In this document: piece after piece, positions 1-6,011 of the stretch | Numbering within the stretch: the first letter of the stretch is position 1 | How the letters are laid out: every line of letters begins with the position of its first letter | NCBI GenBank assembly: GCA_030592025.1 | Contig: JAUUZX010000021.1 | Span: forward strand, 1 to 9,659 | Length of the DNA stretch: 9,659 bases | Direction: 5' to 3' | Source: a bacterium | GTDB taxonomy: Bacteria; Krumholzibacteriota; Krumholzibacteria; LZORAL124-64-63 | The notes under the pieces: model-generated | Databases searched by the model: none | What the model saw: only the letters and a program-made list of their open reading frames with translations | Told to the model about the DNA's origin: nothing | Program-made: the position numbers and the translations under genes

Positions 1-12
1 AATGCCAAGTGC

Positions 13-55
13 ACGAACACGAAGGGGCCGGTCGAATGACCGGCCCCCTGTTCGT
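13..55. terminator. Two-part hairpin, candidate terminator of the lipoprotein gene
   Basis: GGGGCCGGTC (24-33) and GACCGGCCCC (38-47) form a perfect 10-bp stem closed by the tetraloop GAAT. Outside it, ACGAACA (13-19) and TGTTCGT (49-55) form a second perfect 7-bp stem, separated from the first by a small asymmetric internal loop (CGAA against C). It lies 12 bases past the stop of the minus-strand lipoprotein gene. Read on that strand, the inner stem is followed by the partly T-rich run TTCGTGTTCG, so it could act as an intrinsic terminator, although there is no true poly-U tract. A gene ending to the left of the window could share it. Confidence 0.6.
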
Positions 56-67
56 CCCCGAGGCGTT

Positions 68-1270
68 TCAAACGGGGAATTGTTCCAGCAGCAGGGCGTG
101 GAGTCCGGGCCACACGTCCGGTGCAAAGGCGGGCACGGAGGCGGGGTAGTCGCCGCCCGTCTCGCTCAGGAAAGGCAGGGGCTCGACGTTCCCGTTCACG
201 GCCTCCTGGAAAGCGGCCACGAAGGCGGGCACCGAACCGGCGACGTCGATCAGGCGGTCCTCGCCCAGCCGCGTCGCGATGGTGGCGGCCATGCTGTAGC
301 CGAGCTTGTCGAAGGCGATCTCGTGGTTGAGGGCGGTCATGACACCCTTGCCCTCGGCCGCCATGAGCTCCGGGTTGTCCCAGAGGTGGGGCGTCTGCTT
401 GTTCATGATCCTCATCGACCTGATGGCGCCCAACCAGAACCTCTCCGGGACGATGCTCACGTCACGGAACGTGGGGTGGTTGGCGACGAAGTAGACGTTG
501 GAGACGTCCTCGATCCACATGGCGAGGCCCAGGTTGTGCATGAGGCGGAACGACTGGGCGATGGCCGTGGCGCCTTCGGAGATGCGGGGCCGCGGCCCGT
601 CGATGAAGCCCAGGTTGCGGAACAGCATGCCCACCAGTTCCCCGGGCAGGCGTTCCCGGGGGATCGCCGCGAAGTAGCCGGTGTCGATGAACAAATCGCC
701 TTCGTTGAACCGGAATTCGGGCTTCGTGGGCAGGATGTAGAGGTTCAGGTGCGCCGGACGCGCGTCCGCCGGGATCCAGGTCTCGACCAGCGGGAGGATC
801 CTGCAGGCGTCCTCGGCGCGCAACTCCTCAAGGCGTTGGTCGATGAACTCACGATTGTCCCATGACCAGCGGTAGGATTCAGAGTAGGTCTTGCGGGCGG
901 TGTGCTGTTTCTGCCCGCCGGTGTGGCCGGTCTCGGTCCAGAACGCCGACTCGATCCAGTTGCCGATGCGGGGCAGATCGACCTCGACGGGCAGGGTCGC
1001 CCGCCAGCGGGCCCAGGCCGGTTCCGAGCCGAGGCCGCCCATCTCGGGGCGGGTGACTTCCTGGCCGTCGACGATGCGCCCGGCCAGGGCGGTGAACGCA
1101 TGCCAGCCGCTGTCGATGACCGTGACTTCGCAGTCCGGGACGACCTGGGCCGCCTGGGTCGCGGGTGCCTTGCTCTGCGGATTGCTGTCGGCGCAGCCGG
1201 CTCCCGCGAGGAGCAGCAGGAACAGCATCGCCACCGGGAATTTGTGATCGACCCCACGCGGAACTATCAT
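68..1270 (-). CDS. Lipoprotein resembling DUF5700-type zinc peptidases, active-site motif apparently lost
   Basis: This encodes a 400-residue putative lipoprotein. Residues 10-25 are a short hydrophobic signal, and Cys26 in LAGAGC is the likely lipidated residue; Gly at -3 makes the lipobox slightly atypical. The start is well supported: GGAGGT at 1285-1280 lies nine bases before ATG. The middle and C-terminal part resemble the DUF5700/DUF2268 group of putative gluzincin peptidases: a strand pair ending near GDLFIDTG (191-198), a helix where these families carry HExxH, a downstream SEG (231-233), and a late GYSMAATI helix followed by GEDRLID (336-342). At the expected HExxH position the sequence reads GMLFRN (214-219), so the catalytic Glu and both zinc His are absent. 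If the family reading is right, this is a non-catalytic relative that binds rather than cuts. No partner is visible next to it, since the neighbouring queE gene is divergent. The lipoprotein call is firm; the family call is from pattern recognition only. Confidence 0.8.
   Translation of the reverse strand: MIVPRGVDHKFPVAMLFLLLLAGAGCADSNPQSKAPATQAAQVVPDCEVTVIDSGWHAFTALAGRIVDGQEVTRPEMGGLGSEPAWARWRATLPVEVDLPRIGNWIESAFWTETGHTGGQKQHTARKTYSESYRWSWDNREFIDQRLEELRAEDACRILPLVETWIPADARPAHLNLYILPTKPEFRFNEGDLFIDTGYFAAIPRERLPGELVGMLFRNLGFIDGPRPRISEGATAIAQSFRLMHNLGLAMWIEDVSNVYFVANHPTFRDVSIVPERFWLGAIRSMRIMNKQTPHLWDNPELMAAEGKGVMTALNHEIAFDKLGYSMAATIATRLGEDRLIDVAGSVPAFVAAFQEAVNGNVEPLPFLSETGGDYPASVPAFAPDVWPGLHALLLEQFPV
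1242..1270 (+). promoter_or_regulatory. Candidate sigma70 promoter for queE-queC, overlapping the lipoprotein start codon
   Basis: TTGTGA (-35, 1242-1247, four of six consensus bases) and TATCAT (-10, 1265-1270, five of six) are separated by exactly 17 bases in an AT-rich patch that stands out in this GC-rich sequence. The -10 box covers the complement of the lipoprotein gene's ATG. Transcription would begin near 1277 and leave a leader of about 26 bases before the preferred queE ATG at 1303. Confidence 0.5.
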
Positions 1271-1302
1271 ACGCCAACGACCTCCAACATCGAATGGGAA
1301 CC

Positions 1303-1962
1303 ATGCTCAACGTCAACGAAGTATACCCAGCCATCTGCGGCGAGTCACGTTTTAGTGGCCGGCCCTGTACCCTGGTGCGCCTCACGGGCTGCCATCGGCG
1401 CTGCGTGTGGTGCGACTCGGCCCACGCTTTCCACGAGGGCACGTCCCGGACCACCGGGGAGGTCCTGGCCGAGGTTGCGGGGCACGGCTTCACCACGGTT
1501 CTGGTCACCGGCGGCGAGCCCCTGCTGCAGCGGGAGGTGCTGCCCCTGCTGAGGGGCCTCGTGGCCGACGGCAGGACGGTGCTTCTGGAAACCAGCGGGA
1601 CGGCACTCCCCTCCAACGCCGCGACCCTGGCGGAGGTTCCGTCCGAAGTGCACCGCATCGTCGACCTCAAGGCCCCGGGCAGTGGTGTCGCGGTGTCGGA
1701 ACTGGATTGGCCCGGGGTGGCGGGGCTCATGTCCAGGGACGAGTTGAAGATCGTCTGCGCGGACCGCGACGACTACATCTGGGCGCGGGACCTGGTGGGC
1801 GGCGGTCGTCTGCCGGCCGGTGTGCCGGTGCTGCTGTCGCCGGTCCACGGGCTGCTCGAGCCCCGGCAACTGGCGGAGTGGATCCTGGCGGACAAGCTCG
1901 AGGTGAGGTTCCAGACGCAGCTGCACAAGGAAGTATGGCCCGACCGCGAGCGGGGGGTGTGA
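1303..1962 (+). CDS. queE: 7-carboxy-7-deazaguanine synthase (radical SAM)
   Basis: QueE converts 6-carboxy-5,6,7,8-tetrahydropterin (CPH4) to 7-carboxy-7-deazaguanine (CDG) with a radical SAM cluster and magnesium; it acts in the cytoplasm as the third step towards preQ0. The 219-residue product has the usual family length. It begins MLNVNEVY, has GES-type and GRPC motifs at 13-22, the cluster triad Cys30-x3-Cys34-x2-Cys37 followed by DSAHAF, TGGEP at 69-73, DLKAPGSG at 121-128 and QLHKEVWP near the end, all at family positions. ATG 1303 is chosen because homologues start at this point; an in-frame ATG at 1294 would add three residues. A weak GGGAA lies just upstream of 1303. The usual IQGE reads ICGE here (Cys12). 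queC follows after two bases, so the two are co-transcribed. Confidence 0.93.
   Translation: MLNVNEVYPAICGESRFSGRPCTLVRLTGCHRRCVWCDSAHAFHEGTSRTTGEVLAEVAGHGFTTVLVTGGEPLLQREVLPLLRGLVADGRTVLLETSGTALPSNAATLAEVPSEVHRIVDLKAPGSGVAVSELDWPGVAGLMSRDELKIVCADRDDYIWARDLVGGGRLPAGVPVLLSPVHGLLEPRQLAEWILADKLEVRFQTQLHKEVWPDRERGV
1320..1348 (-). promoter_or_regulatory. Candidate sigma70 promoter for the lipoprotein gene, inside queE
   Basis: On the minus strand, GTGACT (-35, at 1348-1343, four of six consensus bases) and TATACT (-10, at 1325-1320, five of six) are separated by exactly 17 bases. A start near 1313 would give a leader of about 43 bases that includes the GGAGGT ribosome binding site. The whole element lies within the first 16 codons of queE, because the spacer between the genes is too short to hold it. 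This is prediction from sequence only. Confidence 0.4.
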
Positions 1963-1964
1963 CC

Positions 1965-2642
1965 ATGGCGACCACACGGGAAGTGGCCATCGTACTCGCG
2001 AGCGGCGGTCTGGATTCGGCGGTGTGCCTGGCCGAAGCGGTGCGGAAGCATGATGTGGCCACGCTCCATGTCAACTACGGGCAGCGCACCGAGGGGCGCG
2101 AGCTGGCGGCCTTCACGGCGCTGTCGGACCATTACGGGATCGACCGGCGTCTGGTGGTGGACCTGGGGCATCTGCGGGAGATCGGCGGCTCGTCCCTGGT
2201 GGACCGGACCCTCGACATGGAGACCGGCCTGCCGGCGGAGGGGGCTTCCGTGCCCTCGACCTACGTGCCGTTCCGCAACGCGAACATCCTGTGCGTCGGG
2301 GCTTCCTGGGCCGAGGTTCTGGGCGCGCGCTGGCTGTACATCGGCGCGGTGGAGGAGGACGGCAGCGGCTACCCCGACTGCACCGAGGCCTTCTACGCGG
2401 CCTTCGAGGCGACCATCGCCGCCGGCACCCGTCCCGAGACCAGGATCGGGATCCGCACGCCGCTCATCCGTCTGGACAAGGCAGCCATCGTGCGCCGGGG
2501 ACGGGAACTGGAAGCGCCGCTGCACCTGACCTGGTCCTGCTATCAGGACGAGGACCTGGCTTGCGGCGTCTGCGAGAGTTGCCGCCTGCGCCTGCGGGGG
2601 TTCGCCGCCGCCGGGGACGTCGACCCCATTCCCTACCGCTAG
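1965..2642 (+). CDS. queC: 7-cyano-7-deazaguanine synthase (preQ0 synthase)
   Basis: QueC converts CDG, ammonia and ATP to preQ0 in the cytoplasm, the precursor of queuosine in tRNA and of other 7-deazaguanines. The 225-residue product has the PP-loop SGGLDS at 13-18, YVPFRN at 100-105, WAEVLGA at 115-121 and GSGYPDC at 133-139. A C-terminal zinc site is formed by Cys192 (in SCY), Cys200, Cys203 and Cys206. ATG 1965 lies two bases after the queE stop and is preceded by the G-rich GGGGGGTG as ribosome binding site. Neither queD nor queF is in the window, so the unit makes preQ0 only with enzymes encoded elsewhere. The stop codon shares the palindrome CTAG with the stop of the convergent radical SAM gene. 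Confidence 0.95.
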   Translation: MATTREVAIVLASGGLDSAVCLAEAVRKHDVATLHVNYGQRTEGRELAAFTALSDHYGIDRRLVVDLGHLREIGGSSLVDRTLDMETGLPAEGASVPSTYVPFRNANILCVGASWAEVLGARWLYIGAVEEDGSGYPDCTEAFYAAFEATIAAGTRPETRIGIRTPLIRLDKAAIVRRGRELEAPLHLTWSCYQDEDLACGVCESCRLRLRGFAAAGDVDPIPYR

Positions 2643-3481
2643 TCCTCCACCAGGAAACGGTCGAAGTCGTAACCCTCGTAGGCGTTGCAACGGCTGCAGA
2701 GGTGGATGAGGTCGCGACGACCGTCGTCCAGCAGCTCGCGCAGGCAGGCGGCCGCGTGGCTTTCCCAGATCTCGCCGACGGACTGGGTCGTGACGTTGCC
2801 GACGACCGCCTTCTCGTGGACGTCCCAGCAGCACAGCGTGGCGTTGCCGTCGGTGTAGAAGAACATCTCGTCGAGAATCTTGAGGCAGGGCTTGAGCACG
2901 ACGTCCTCGGCCTTCTGTCCCGTCCAGGGCCACTGGTAGAGCTGGGTGATGAGCACCTCGCTGCACCGCGGCTCCCAGTAGGACCGGTACGTCTCGAGCT
3001 CGTGGCGATTCTCCGGCACCTCGATCATGCGCAGTTCGGTGAAGACCTTGTCGCGGTACCCTTCCCGGTCCCACAGGTCGAGGAAGGCGGTCGTGCGCTC
3101 GAGGACCTTGGCGTAGCTGATGCCCACCCGGCTGGGCTCGTAGGTCTCGGGGCTGAAGCCGTCGATGGAGAAGCGCATGATGTCGACGCCGGCTTCCAGC
3201 AGCGCTCGCCCCAATTCCTCGGTCATGAGTTCGCCGTTGGTGTTGAACTCGACCTTGGCCGTGGGGTCGTTCTCCTTGATGTACCGCGTGATCTCGGGCA
3301 TGCGGCCCGGGTCGCGCACGATCTCGTTCTGGGGGCAGAACGGGCACTTGGCGTTGCACTTGGTGACGGTCTCCAATTGGATGTACTTCGGTCGCGGGGC
3401 GTGGGGCAGGCGCCAGCGGGCGCGACCCGATATGGCGGGTCCGGTGCCGGGCGTGGTGGAATCGGCCTGATGGGGTCGCAT
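2639..3481 (-). CDS. Radical SAM/SPASM-type protein in a core-LPS operon
   Basis: This 280-residue radical SAM protein begins with a basic, proline-rich stretch and then carries Cys42-x3-Cys46-x2-Cys49 (KCNAKCPFC), which would bind the SAM-cleaving 4Fe-4S cluster. The core continues through EFNTNGELMT (78-87) and MRFSIDGFS (102-110). The C-terminal third has a compact SPASM-like layout: Cys199, Cys217 or Cys218, VGN (227-229), the helix EIWES (237-241), then Cys262-x2-Cys265. This could hold one auxiliary iron-sulfur cluster. The start is clear: TAGGAG (3492-3487) lies five bases before ATG, and its TAG is also the stop of waaA eight bases upstream. It is therefore the last gene of an operon with two lipid A-core glycosyltransferases. 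Related proteins modify peptides or sugars; the substrate here is unknown, and a role on the LPS core or another envelope glycan is inference from position. Confidence 0.88.
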   Translation of the reverse strand: MRPHQADSTTPGTGPAISGRARWRLPHAPRPKYIQLETVTKCNAKCPFCPQNEIVRDPGRMPEITRYIKENDPTAKVEFNTNGELMTEELGRALLEAGVDIMRFSIDGFSPETYEPSRVGISYAKVLERTTAFLDLWDREGYRDKVFTELRMIEVPENRHELETYRSYWEPRCSEVLITQLYQWPWTGQKAEDVVLKPCLKILDEMFFYTDGNATLCCWDVHEKAVVGNVTTQSVGEIWESHAAACLRELLDDGRRDLIHLCSRCNAYEGYDFDRFLVED

Positions 3482-3489
3482 GGGTTCTC

Positions 3490-4812
3490 CTAGGGGGTCA
3501 GGACGCGGCTGGGTGCGTCCAACAGGGGCTCGATGACGGCCATGCTGCGGGCCGTGGCTCCGCGCTGGTCGAGGACGATCCGGCGGGCCTCCCGGCCCAC
3601 CCGCGTGCGCTCGGTCTCGTCCGCCAGCAGGTGCGAGGCGTGCTCCAGGGCGGCCACCGGGGTCGTGAGGACCGTGCCGGCGCCGCGGCGGACGAGGGCG
3701 CCCGCCTCCTCGGCGTTCCCGATGCGGGGCCCGAACATGACCGGCAGGCTGCAGACCGCGGGTTCCATGGTGTTGTGGACGCCCGTCGTGAAGCTGCCGC
3801 CGACGTACGCAAGATGGCCCGAGCGGTAGATTTCCGCCAGCACGCCGATGGAATCCACGAGGATGATCCGGGCCGCGCCGGCGTCGCCACCGTCCATGAG
3901 GGCCGACAGACGCAGGTGACCGATGTCGTCGCGGTCCAGGGCGCGCTCCAGGCCGGCCAACCGCGCCGCCGTCGGCTCGTGGGGGGTGAGCACCACCCGC
4001 AGGTCGGCGTGGCGTTTCAGGAGTTCGCCCAGCACGGGCAGCCACAATTCCTCGTCCCGTGGCCAGGTGCTGCCCAGGACCAGGATGCGCCCGCCGAACT
4101 CCTGCAACCGGGTCTGGGTGGGGCCCGCCTCGGCGGCCTCCCAACGCAGGATGACCTGCTCGACGCGGGTGTCGCCGGTGACCGAGACCGGCGCGCCGAC
4201 GCCCAGGTCGTGGCTGAAGCGCCGGGCGTCCTCCCCGGTGCAGACACCCAGATGGGCGAAGCGATCGAACACGTCCCGATACAGGCTGCGGAACAGGGGG
4301 TGCAGACGCAGGCTGCGCGGCGGAAGTGAGCCGGCCATGAGCACGACGGGCACGCCCAGACGATGGGCGGCGAGCACGTGGTTGGGCCAGCAGTCGAACT
4401 TGATGAGCACGAGCAGACGCGGACGCCAGGCCGCCATGAGGCGGTCCATATCCGTCGGCGTGTCGAAGGGCAGGTAGGCGTGGAGATCCCCCGCGGGACG
4501 GCGGGCGGCGTAGTCGTGCCCCGACGGCGAGAAGTGGGTGACGGCCACCGGCAGCCGGGGTTGGCTCTCGCGGAGGGCGTCGATGAGGGGGCGGGCCTGT
4601 TCGTACTCGCCGACCGAGGCCGCGTGGAACCACACCCCACCCTGCAGGCGCGGCCCCTCGGCCAGCAGTCGAGCCAGCAAACCCCGCCGACCGGCCACGC
4701 CCGCCGCCAACTTGGGCGACCAGGGAGCGGCGAGGCCCGCCGCTCCCGCCAGCAGGGGGCTCACGGTGCGGTAGAAGCGCCAGGCGTTGCTGAGGGGGCG
4801 TGGGGCACTCAC
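3490..4812 (-). CDS. waaA: 3-deoxy-D-manno-octulosonic acid (Kdo) transferase
   Basis: WaaA is a GT30 enzyme on the inner face of the inner membrane that moves Kdo from CMP-Kdo to the lipid A precursor. The 440-residue product starts with a hydrophobic N-terminal segment (about 17-40) of the kind that anchors this family. It then shows WFHAASVGE (61-69, with the expected catalytic Glu69), VTHFSPSG (91-98), YLPFDTP (113-119), LGSTWPRDEE in the second domain, AYVGGSFTTGVHNTMEP and FGPRIGN, the donor-binding region. The family's usual ETELWPN reads IKFDCWPN (137-144) here. The GTG start at 4812 overlaps the upstream TGA as GTGA, with GGAGG (4823-4819) six bases before it. One Kdo transfer or two cannot be told from sequence. 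Confidence 0.92.
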   Translation of the reverse strand: MSAPRPLSNAWRFYRTVSPLLAGAAGLAAPWSPKLAAGVAGRRGLLARLLAEGPRLQGGVWFHAASVGEYEQARPLIDALRESQPRLPVAVTHFSPSGHDYAARRPAGDLHAYLPFDTPTDMDRLMAAWRPRLLVLIKFDCWPNHVLAAHRLGVPVVLMAGSLPPRSLRLHPLFRSLYRDVFDRFAHLGVCTGEDARRFSHDLGVGAPVSVTGDTRVEQVILRWEAAEAGPTQTRLQEFGGRILVLGSTWPRDEELWLPVLGELLKRHADLRVVLTPHEPTAARLAGLERALDRDDIGHLRLSALMDGGDAGAARIILVDSIGVLAEIYRSGHLAYVGGSFTTGVHNTMEPAVCSLPVMFGPRIGNAEEAGALVRRGAGTVLTTPVAALEHASHLLADETERTRVGREARRIVLDQRGATARSMAVIEPLLDAPSRVLTP

Positions 4813-4823
4813 GTCGAGCCTCC
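4809..4823 (-). promoter_or_regulatory. GTGA stop-start overlap with ribosome binding site, heptosyltransferase/waaA
   Basis: GGAGG (4823-4819), a six-base spacer and GTG (4812-4810) form the waaA initiation site, and TGA (4811-4809) ends the upstream gene. The overlap fixes the waaA start at this GTG and predicts translational coupling of the two glycosyltransferases. Confidence 0.8.
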
Positions 4824-5822
4824 GGTGAGCAGGGGGGCGACGGCGTCCCACACCTGGGCGGGGGAAATCTCCGTGAGGCAGGCCAGGTCGTGGCGGTGGC
4901 AGGGACGTTTGCCGTTGCGGGAGCAGGGGCGGCAGTCCAGGTCCGTCTCGAGGGCCCGGCTCGATCCATGCCGGGGGAAGTAGCCGAAGGCACGCACCGT
5001 GGGGCCGAAGAGCGCGATCACAGGTGTGCCCACGGCTTCGGACAGATGGAGCAGGCCACTGTCGTTGGTCACGACCGCCGCGCAGGCGGCGAGTTGGCGG
5101 GCGACCTCGGGCAGGGGCCGGTCGCGGACGATGTCGGCGCCGTGGCGAACCGCCGCCTCGGCCAGGGGGGACCCGGCGTACCAGGTCTCCTCCCGGGGGC
5201 CGAGAAAGACGCGCGCAGTGCCGCCATTCTCGCCGTGCAGATCCAGGAGGTCGGCAAAATGGGCGGCCGGCCACCGCTTCGTGGCCCACTGGGCGCCGGG
5301 GGCGAGGCCGAGGACCGGCCCCGGCGCGGACACCGGTCGCAGATGGATGAACGGAGGTTGGTCCGAAAGGATCTCCGCGGAATGGGCATCCCCGGCCAGG
5401 GCCGGCAGGAGTTCGTCGAAGCGATCGCCCATGGTGCGGGCGAGGCGCTCACCCGGGGCGCCGCCGGCCAGCAGGCGCAGGCGGTCCGCGGTGTCCTTGG
5501 CCAGGCGGGCCGTCGGTCGTCGTCCCAGCAAGGCCAGCAGGACGTGGGCCCGCAGGACGCCATGAGCATCTACGATGGTGTCCCAGCGACGACGGCGCAG
5601 GATCCGGGCGAGGGCGACGAGACCGCCCAGGCTCCCGTCCTCCAGGGCGAGGACCTCGTCGACACCCCGGGCCGCGCCCAGCAGGGGCGCAAAGGCGACC
5701 TTGGTCACCAGGGTGACGCGCCGCCCCTCGGCCCCTGCCGCCGTGCCGGCACGGCCGAGGGTGTGGGCCAGGAGGCAGAGATCGCCGAGGGCGCCGAAGC
5801 GGATGACCAGGACGTTGCGCAT
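4809..5822 (-). CDS. GT9 family glycosyltransferase, LPS core heptosyltransferase (WaaF/WaaC-like)
   Basis: Heptosyltransferases of GT9 add ADP-activated heptose to the inner core of lipopolysaccharide in the cytoplasm. The 337-residue product has the standard opening VLVIRFGALGD (4-14), GLAPGAQWATKRWP (172-185), and the late signature TNDSGLLHLSEAVGTP (252-267) followed by LFGPT (271-275). A cysteine-bearing tail (Cys297, Cys300, Cys308, Cys315) is common in these homologues. ATG 5822 places the protein start exactly where the family begins; GGAAAGG (5833-5827) lies four bases upstream. It is the first gene of the operon with waaA and the radical SAM gene. Which heptose it adds, or whether it transfers another sugar, cannot be decided, so no symbol is given. 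Confidence 0.88.
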   Translation of the reverse strand: MRNVLVIRFGALGDLCLLAHTLGRAGTAAGAEGRRVTLVTKVAFAPLLGAARGVDEVLALEDGSLGGLVALARILRRRRWDTIVDAHGVLRAHVLLALLGRRPTARLAKDTADRLRLLAGGAPGERLARTMGDRFDELLPALAGDAHSAEILSDQPPFIHLRPVSAPGPVLGLAPGAQWATKRWPAAHFADLLDLHGENGGTARVFLGPREETWYAGSPLAEAAVRHGADIVRDRPLPEVARQLAACAAVVTNDSGLLHLSEAVGTPVIALFGPTVRAFGYFPRHGSSRALETDLDCRPCSRNGKRPCHRHDLACLTEISPAQVWDAVAPLLTGGST

Positions 5823-6011
5823 GATGCCTTTCCGTGGCGAGGCGAAGGTTGACACCCGATCATCCTCCATCGGGGCCGAGGAACAAGGGGTTTTTGCCGA
5901 GCCGATGCGGGTACGCCCGAGGCGCGCCTTGCGGGGCGGCGGCGTGGGCAGTAACATCGGCTTCGCCGGTCGGGGTGTGCCCGGTCGTGCGGGCCGGGAG
6001 AGAGGATCCCC
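5823..6011. promoter_or_regulatory. Divergent spacer between the LPS and CNNM operons
   Basis: This 189-base spacer must hold the promoters of both operons. For the rightward operon a moderate candidate is TTGCGG (5929-5934), 17 bases, then TAACAT (5952-5957). For the leftward one I see only a weak pair, TTGTTC (minus strand, 5886-5881) and GATGAT (5864-5859) at 16 bases. CCCGG (5980-5984) and CCGGG (5994-5998) can form a small hairpin directly before the AGAGGA ribosome binding site (6001-6006) of the right-hand gene. I see no riboswitch that I recognise. Confidence 0.4.

Noticed and set aside
2..865. A 287-codon plus-strand frame opposite the lipoprotein gene.
   Set aside because: It overlaps the lipoprotein antisense for nearly its whole length, spans the hairpin at 13-55 and has shadow-type composition.
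1165..1302. Upstream extension of queE into the lipoprotein gene.
   Set aside because: QueE homologues begin at the MLNVNE-type motif at 1303. The extension would overlap the lipoprotein signal peptide region and the predicted queE promoter.
1271..1302. A preQ1-type riboswitch ahead of queE.
   Set aside because: The predicted leader is only about 26 bases, too short for a known preQ1 aptamer, and no matching fold is visible.
3482..4993. Upstream extension of the radical SAM frame through waaA.
   Set aside because: The extension is Pro/Arg/Ala-rich with no domain, while waaA is coding in another frame. A strong TAGGAG site precedes the ATG at 3481.
4813..5289. Upstream extension of the waaA frame into the heptosyltransferase gene.
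   Set aside because: It is out of frame with the clearly coding heptosyltransferase and looks like shadow sequence. The GTGA overlap and GGAGG site give a better start at 4812.
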